Shown: positions 32,357 through 36,426 of the stretch, piece by piece
Position numbering within the stretch: position 1 is the first letter of the stretch
Layout: the number at the start of each line of letters is the position of its first letter
Assembly (NCBI GenBank): GCA_020629935.1
Contig: JAHDCJ010000001.1
Coordinates: forward strand, 96,007-132,432
Source: Saprospiraceae bacterium
GTDB taxonomy: Bacteria; Bacteroidota; Bacteroidia; Chitinophagales; Saprospiraceae
Direction: 5' to 3'
Length of the DNA: 36,426 nt
The notes under the pieces: generated by a model
Database searches by the model: none
What the model saw: the letters and a program-made list of their open reading frames with translations, nothing else
What the model was told of the DNA's origin: nothing
Program-made: the position numbers and the translations under genes

Positions 32357-34480
32357 ATGTCCGAAAATAGTTTGGATACTAAAATTGAATTTTTAAAAGG
32401 AATTGGCCCGCAAAGAGCGGAAGTTTTAAATAAAGAACTTGGGATTTTCACCTTTGGAGATCTTCTTATGTACTTTCCTTTTCGATATGTAGACAAGACA
32501 CAATTTTATTCAATCAAAGATGCCAAACAAGCAGAATTCAATGTACAAATCAAAGGCATTTTAGGTCGACTTACGACTACTGGCGCAGGAAGAAAAAAAC
32601 GACTCACTGCCACTTTCCGAGATCAATCAGGACTTATTGAATTGGTTTGGTTTAAAGGGATTACTTGGGTAAATAAAAAATTACAACCAGGTGCCGAATA
32701 TGTAATTTACGGAAAGCCCACTCGCTTCAATGGAAAACTCAACATTGTCCATCCTGAAATTGAACCTGTTACGTTAGCGAATGCAGAAGAATCCGCTAGC
32801 CTAGAACCTGTTTATCCTACGGGAGGAAAACTCGAAGCGAAAGGCCTTGACAGTAAAGGATTCATGAAAAGTATTCGAATCCTTTTAAACAAATTGAAGA
32901 CCGTTACCATTCCCGAAAATTTACCTGAATACTTTTTAGAACGATTAAATATTCCATCTCGAAAAAGAGCGCTCTACGACATTCACTTCCCTAAAAATAG
33001 CACCGATTTAAAACGAGCCATTAATCGTTTGAAATTTGAAGAATTATTCTTTTTGCAATTTCGTCTTTTACAAATTAGAAATAATCGGAAACATACTTTA
33101 AAAGGACAAACATTCGCTGAAATTGGTCCTTTGTTTAATCAATTTTTCAATGAAAAATTACCCTTTGAATTAACAGGTGCACAAAAGCGAGTCTTAAAAG
33201 AAATACGAAAAGATGTAGCTCAAGGAAAACACATGAATCGCTTATTACAAGGAGATGTAGGAAGTGGTAAAACAATTGTGGCCTTGATGACTATGCTCAT
33301 TGCTTTAGACAATGATTTTCAAGCCGTGCTTATGGCACCTACTGAAATATTAGCCCAACAACATTATCAATCTTTGACCGAAATGGTGAGTGGTCTTGGT
33401 ATTCAAATTGGCTTTCTTTCAGGTAGTGTAAAAGGTAAAAAACGCAAAGCAACTTTAGCCCTTTTAGAAGAAGGTGAACTTCATATCATGATTGGTACGC
33501 ATGCCCTCATTGAAGATTGGGTAAAATTTAAAAACCTAGGTATTGCTATCATTGATGAACAACATCGATTTGGCGTAGCCCAACGTGCGAAGCTGTGGAA
33601 AAAAGGTTCGAATGGCGTTCCGCCTCATGTCTTGGTTATGACAGCCACGCCTATACCAAGAACCCTTGCTATGACACTATATGGAGACCTTGATGTTTCA
33701 GTTATTGATGAACTGCCTCCTGGCAGAAAGCCTGTCCAAACACTACACAAAACCGAGAACAACCGCATGCGGGTATTTGGATTTATGCGTGAGCAAATAA
33801 AATTAGGCCATCAAGTCTATGTAGTTTATCCTTTGATTGAAGAATCTGAATACGAACAATTAGAAGACCTCAATAATTTGATGGCTGGTCATGAAGCCAT
33901 CAGTAAAGAATTTCCAATGCCCGATTATCAAATCAGCATTGTACATGGGCGTATGAAACCAGCCGACAAAGATTTTGAAATGCAACGATTTGTCAAAGGA
34001 GAAACACAAATTATGGTGGCTACTACTGTAATTGAAGTTGGAGTAAATGTGCCAAACGCTTCTATTATGGTAATCGAAAATACCGAACGTTTTGGACTTT
34101 CTCAACTACATCAATTACGAGGCCGAGTAGGTCGAGGAGCCGATCAATCTTATTGTATTTTAATGTCTAGTTTTAAACTAACCAAAGAAGGTCGTACACG
34201 GATAGAAACGATGTGTCAAACCAATAACGGATTTGAAATTGCAGATGCCGACATGAAGTTACGTGGACCAGGAAATATTGATGGTACTCAACAAAGTGGA
34301 TTGCTCCAATTTAAAATTGCCGAACTTGCTAAAGATGGAAAAATTTTACAAACTGCAAGAGAAATTGCTTCTCGTATTTTAGACGATGATCCTAATTTAG
34401 AAAAACCAATTCATAAAAATCTAAAAACCTATATGCAAATTCAAGGAAATCGGTTTAGAGGATGGAGCATGATTAGTTAA
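32357..34480 (+). CDS. recG: ATP-dependent DNA helicase RecG
   Basis: The track begins at a TTG; ATG 32357 ('MSENSLDTKIEFLKGIGPQR') gives 707 aa, normal for RecG. It has an N-terminal wedge/OB domain ('YVIYGKPTRFNGKLNIVHPE', ~115-135), helicase motif I 'GDVGSGKT' (~298), motif II 'IIDEQHRFG' (~399), motif III 'MTATPIPRTLAMT', motif V 'ATTVIEVGVNVPNA', motif VI 'QLRGRVGRG' and the C-terminal wedge-contact region. RecG remodels stalled forks and Holliday junctions and unwinds R-loops. It appears to be transcribed alone. Confidence 0.96.
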   Translation: MSENSLDTKIEFLKGIGPQRAEVLNKELGIFTFGDLLMYFPFRYVDKTQFYSIKDAKQAEFNVQIKGILGRLTTTGAGRKKRLTATFRDQSGLIELVWFKGITWVNKKLQPGAEYVIYGKPTRFNGKLNIVHPEIEPVTLANAEESASLEPVYPTGGKLEAKGLDSKGFMKSIRILLNKLKTVTIPENLPEYFLERLNIPSRKRALYDIHFPKNSTDLKRAINRLKFEELFFLQFRLLQIRNNRKHTLKGQTFAEIGPLFNQFFNEKLPFELTGAQKRVLKEIRKDVAQGKHMNRLLQGDVGSGKTIVALMTMLIALDNDFQAVLMAPTEILAQQHYQSLTEMVSGLGIQIGFLSGSVKGKKRKATLALLEEGELHIMIGTHALIEDWVKFKNLGIAIIDEQHRFGVAQRAKLWKKGSNGVPPHVLVMTATPIPRTLAMTLYGDLDVSVIDELPPGRKPVQTLHKTENNRMRVFGFMREQIKLGHQVYVVYPLIEESEYEQLEDLNNLMAGHEAISKEFPMPDYQISIVHGRMKPADKDFEMQRFVKGETQIMVATTVIEVGVNVPNASIMVIENTERFGLSQLHQLRGRVGRGADQSYCILMSSFKLTKEGRTRIETMCQTNNGFEIADADMKLRGPGNIDGTQQSGLLQFKIAELAKDGKILQTAREIASRILDDDPNLEKPIHKNLKTYMQIQGNRFRGWSMIS

Positions 34481-34507
34481 GAGGTAAAAATATATTTTTG
34501 TATGGAT

Positions 34508-34545
34508 AAAATGTAGGGGCGTATTGCAATACGCCCTTACATTTT
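34508..34545. terminator. Perfect palindrome/terminator between recG and the adhesin gene
   Basis: GGGCGTATTGCAATACGCCC (34517-34536) is a perfect 20-bp palindrome. The pairing extends outward through a G-T pair to AAAATGTA/TACATTTT, giving a 19-bp stem from 34508 to 34545, flanked by a T8 run on the plus strand and A-rich sequence on the other side. It can act as a bidirectional terminator. The motif GTAGGGGCG...CGCCC resembles a dispersed intergenic repeat I recall from several bacterial phyla. Confidence 0.65.
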
Positions 34546-34605
34546 TTTTGTAATTTGCCCCTACATTTTAAGCAATACGTTCCTACATTTTGTTTGCAAC
34601 ATGCC
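34534..34605. repeat. Degenerate tandem repeats of GCCCCTACATTTT
   Basis: After the palindrome, three and a half imperfect units occur: CCCTTACATTTT (34534), GCCCCTACATTTT (34557), TCCTACATTTTG (34581) and a final GCCCTA (34603). They are spaced ~20-25 bases apart and separated by short variants of GCAATACG/GCAACATG, which are pieces of the same palindrome. This looks like serial partial copies of one repeat element. Confidence 0.55.
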
Positions 34606-36426
34606 CTATTTCACCAACATAATCTTTCGAGTAACAAACCCCTTCCCTGCTTTGATTTTCATTAAATAAATACCATCAGGTAAAGCACGCATATCTAATA
34701 AAGTTTTATGATCTACAGATGATTCTAATTCTTTTGAAAAAACAATACGACCAGCCATATCAACCAAGTCAATAGTTACCTTTTCAGTTTGATCAAAAAT
34801 CATTTCTACATTTAATTCTCCCTTTGTTGGATTTGGAAAAACATTTAATGTAGATAACGTTTGAATGTCATTATTCCCAACTAAAGTAATGGTTTCTGTC
34901 TCCATAGTTGTACATCCATTCGCATCCGTTATGATTACGGTATATGTTCCTTGAGGTACATTTGTTAAATCTTCGGTTGCTGCTCCATTCGACCAATTAT
35001 AGGTGTAAGGTGCTACACCTCCAGAAACTGTAATATCAATCATTCCATCTCCTCCATTGACTTCTGGCACCACTGTTACATTGGCGACTTCTAATAAAGA
35101 AGGTTCTCCAACGACCACTGAGGAGATCAAACCTAAACAACCGACCCCATCGGTAATCGTTGCGGTATATGTTCCCGCAGGAATTCCTGTTAGATCTTCC
35201 GTCATGGCTCCATTTGACCATTGTACACTATAAGGAGGTGTGCCAGATGTTATGTCTACATTGATTGCCCCATTAGACTCTCCAAAGCAATTGGCCATGG
35301 TCGTTATGACATTAATTCCTTCAGGTGAATTACTACAATTATCTACTAAAACAAAAACTTCATCTGTAGCTGTACAGCCATTACTATCCGTAATTGTTAC
35401 AGCATAAGTATTGGTCGTGTTGATCGTTATCATTTGTGTAGTTTCTCCTGTACTCCATAAATAATCAAATCCACTTCCTGCATCTAAAGTCGCAGAACAG
35501 GTACTACAAATCGATTGATCAGGACCCAAGTTCACGCTCGGATTTCCAACTACATTAATTGTTACAGAAGCTTCAGAGGTTTGTCCCCATTGATCCATGA
35601 CACGAACTCGATAAGTGCCAGAAGTCGTCACCGAAAACGTTTGTCCTTGTCCTGTATTTACATTGTCATTCCAAAAATATTGACTAAACCCACTACCTGC
35701 ATCCAAGAGTAAAACATCTCCCATACATAAGGTTTGTGGAGAAGGCCATGAAGGAGGAGTTGGTGCAGCATTATTCCAAGAATATACAATGTTTAAGATG
35801 GCTGCGCCATTCGGGTCTCCATCAAATGAATGAGCTTCTCTTGTGCCGTTTCCTGTAAAAATAAAACCCATCGAATTACCTGGCACCCAAGCCGCCATAT
35901 CTACAATTTGTTGGACTAAATTATTAAGATTTGGAGTAGCTTGATCGGTACCATTAAGTTCGGCAGCATTCCAAGCTGGACTATTCCAAATCACCGAAGA
36001 AATAAGTCGAGGGCGATCTTCAATATCTTCTCCGTAAGTTGGAGGATTGACATCATTTTCTACTTGAATACTTACGGCTTGTGATCCTGAATCTGTACCA
36101 GAAGAAGTAAATTGAATATAGGCATTATCGACGGTAGATCCTCTAGGAATACCAATCCCATTAAATCGAATACCGACCACTTGGTCGCCATTTATAAATC
36201 CATCATTAACAAGTTCTAAATCAGAACTTGTATGTTGTACAATCCCCAAAGTGTTTTCTTCCGCATCATCCGTACTTTGACTTACTGGAATCCCAATGGT
36301 ATTGCTTGCAGCGAGAACGGTAATCGATATTTTATCTGTTGCAGAAAAATCAAGATTATCTTTTACTTCTGCCAAAACTTGGTGAGTTCCTACACTAGGA
36401 TTATTCCAAGGCACACTATAAGGTGC
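34606..36426 (-). CDS. T9SS adhesin-like protein with Ig-like and SprB repeats (partial)
   Basis: The frame is open to the window edge (codons for 'APYSV' precede the track's GTG at 36414), so the N-terminus is missing. In order it shows the end of an Ig-like domain ('GTHQVLAEVKDN'), then a ~170-aa module ('DDAEENTLGIVQHTSSDLEL', 'GDQVVGIRFNGIGIPRGSTV', 'REAHSFDGDPNGAAIL') that I recall from other large extracellular proteins. Two PKD/Ig-like segments follow ('LCMGDVLLLDAGSGFSQYFW', 'SVNLGPDQSICSTCSATLDA'), then two SprB repeats ('GAINVDITSGTPPYSVQWSN', 'GMIDITVSGGVAPYTYNWSN') and a T9SS sorting domain ('VFPNPTKGELNVEM...RKIMLVK'). It is probably a cell-surface adhesin or gliding-related protein. 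Confidence 0.85.
   Translation of the reverse strand, partial: APYSVPWNNPSVGTHQVLAEVKDNLDFSATDKISITVLAASNTIGIPVSQSTDDAEENTLGIVQHTSSDLELVNDGFINGDQVVGIRFNGIGIPRGSTVDNAYIQFTSSGTDSGSQAVSIQVENDVNPPTYGEDIEDRPRLISSVIWNSPAWNAAELNGTDQATPNLNNLVQQIVDMAAWVPGNSMGFIFTGNGTREAHSFDGDPNGAAILNIVYSWNNAAPTPPSWPSPQTLCMGDVLLLDAGSGFSQYFWNDNVNTGQGQTFSVTTSGTYRVRVMDQWGQTSEASVTINVVGNPSVNLGPDQSICSTCSATLDAGSGFDYLWSTGETTQMITINTTNTYAVTITDSNGCTATDEVFVLVDNCSNSPEGINVITTMANCFGESNGAINVDITSGTPPYSVQWSNGAMTEDLTGIPAGTYTATITDGVGCLGLISSVVVGEPSLLEVANVTVVPEVNGGDGMIDITVSGGVAPYTYNWSNGAATEDLTNVPQGTYTVIITDANGCTTMETETITLVGNNDIQTLSTLNVFPNPTKGELNVEMIFDQTEKVTIDLVDMAGRIVFSKELESSVDHKTLLDMRALPDGIYLMKIKAGKGFVTRKIMLVK

Overview
The window looks like chromosomal DNA from a low-GC Bacteroidota, probably a marine or saprospiral lineage (the lineage is inference). 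The support is: type IX secretion (T9SS) C-terminal sorting domains, SprB-type repeats, DUF4292 and DUF4837 lipoproteins, a BlaI/M56-TonB pair, proteins with a 'PCHENW...GR.C..C' cysteine domain, hardly any Shine-Dalgarno sites, and several promoters matching the Bacteroidota -7 consensus TAnnTTTG. I see no tRNA, rRNA, CRISPR array, transposase, integrase or phage gene. It reads as ordinary core chromosome with accessory secreted-protein genes at both ends.

Layout. (1) 1-5139, minus strand: an arylsulfotransferase-like T9SS protein, then a set of three secreted proteins (98, 540 and 427 aa), of which only the last has a sorting domain. (2) 5140-5930: a long AT-rich gene-free stretch. (3) 5931-13750, plus strand: a tightly packed run of NDP-sugar pyrophosphorylase, TPR protein, DUF4292 lipoprotein, EnvC-like LytM protein, hflX, M29 aminopeptidase and nadD. 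The first four look like an envelope-biogenesis module. (4) 13755-16691: a stem-loop, gcvT (minus), an LpxD-like acyltransferase (plus) and rnhB (minus). (5) 16895-20163: a secreted TPR protein, then blaI-blaR1/M56-TonB under a clear Bacteroidota promoter and closed by a strong terminator. (6) 20165-22548, minus: DUF4837 lipoprotein, ECF sigma factor and zinc-finger/TPR membrane protein (probable anti-sigma), translationally coupled. (7) 22724-26145, minus: MltD-like lytic transglycosylase with LysM, gatA, tatA. (8) 26477-27970, plus: two tandem paralogues with an N-terminal four-cysteine domain, an internal signal/TM segment and a periplasmic CarboxypepD_reg domain, preceded by several DNA dyads. 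(9) 27976-29596, minus: rbfA and a LolC/E-type permease. (10) 29862-34480, plus: unknown secreted protein, serine hydrolase (class C beta-lactamase fold), recG. (11) 34508-34604: a 20-bp perfect palindrome and degenerate repeats. (12) 34606-36426, minus: a T9SS adhesin-like protein running off the window edge.

Many ORF-track starts are TTG or GTG extensions. I moved starts to internal ATG/GTG codons where signal peptides, family lengths, promoters or gene overlaps support it. The best candidates for under-described biology are the tandem four-cysteine membrane proteins with their upstream dyads, the DUF4837-sigma-anti-sigma unit with a TAA-CCC-TTG junction, and the conserved-looking envelope module at 5931-10785.
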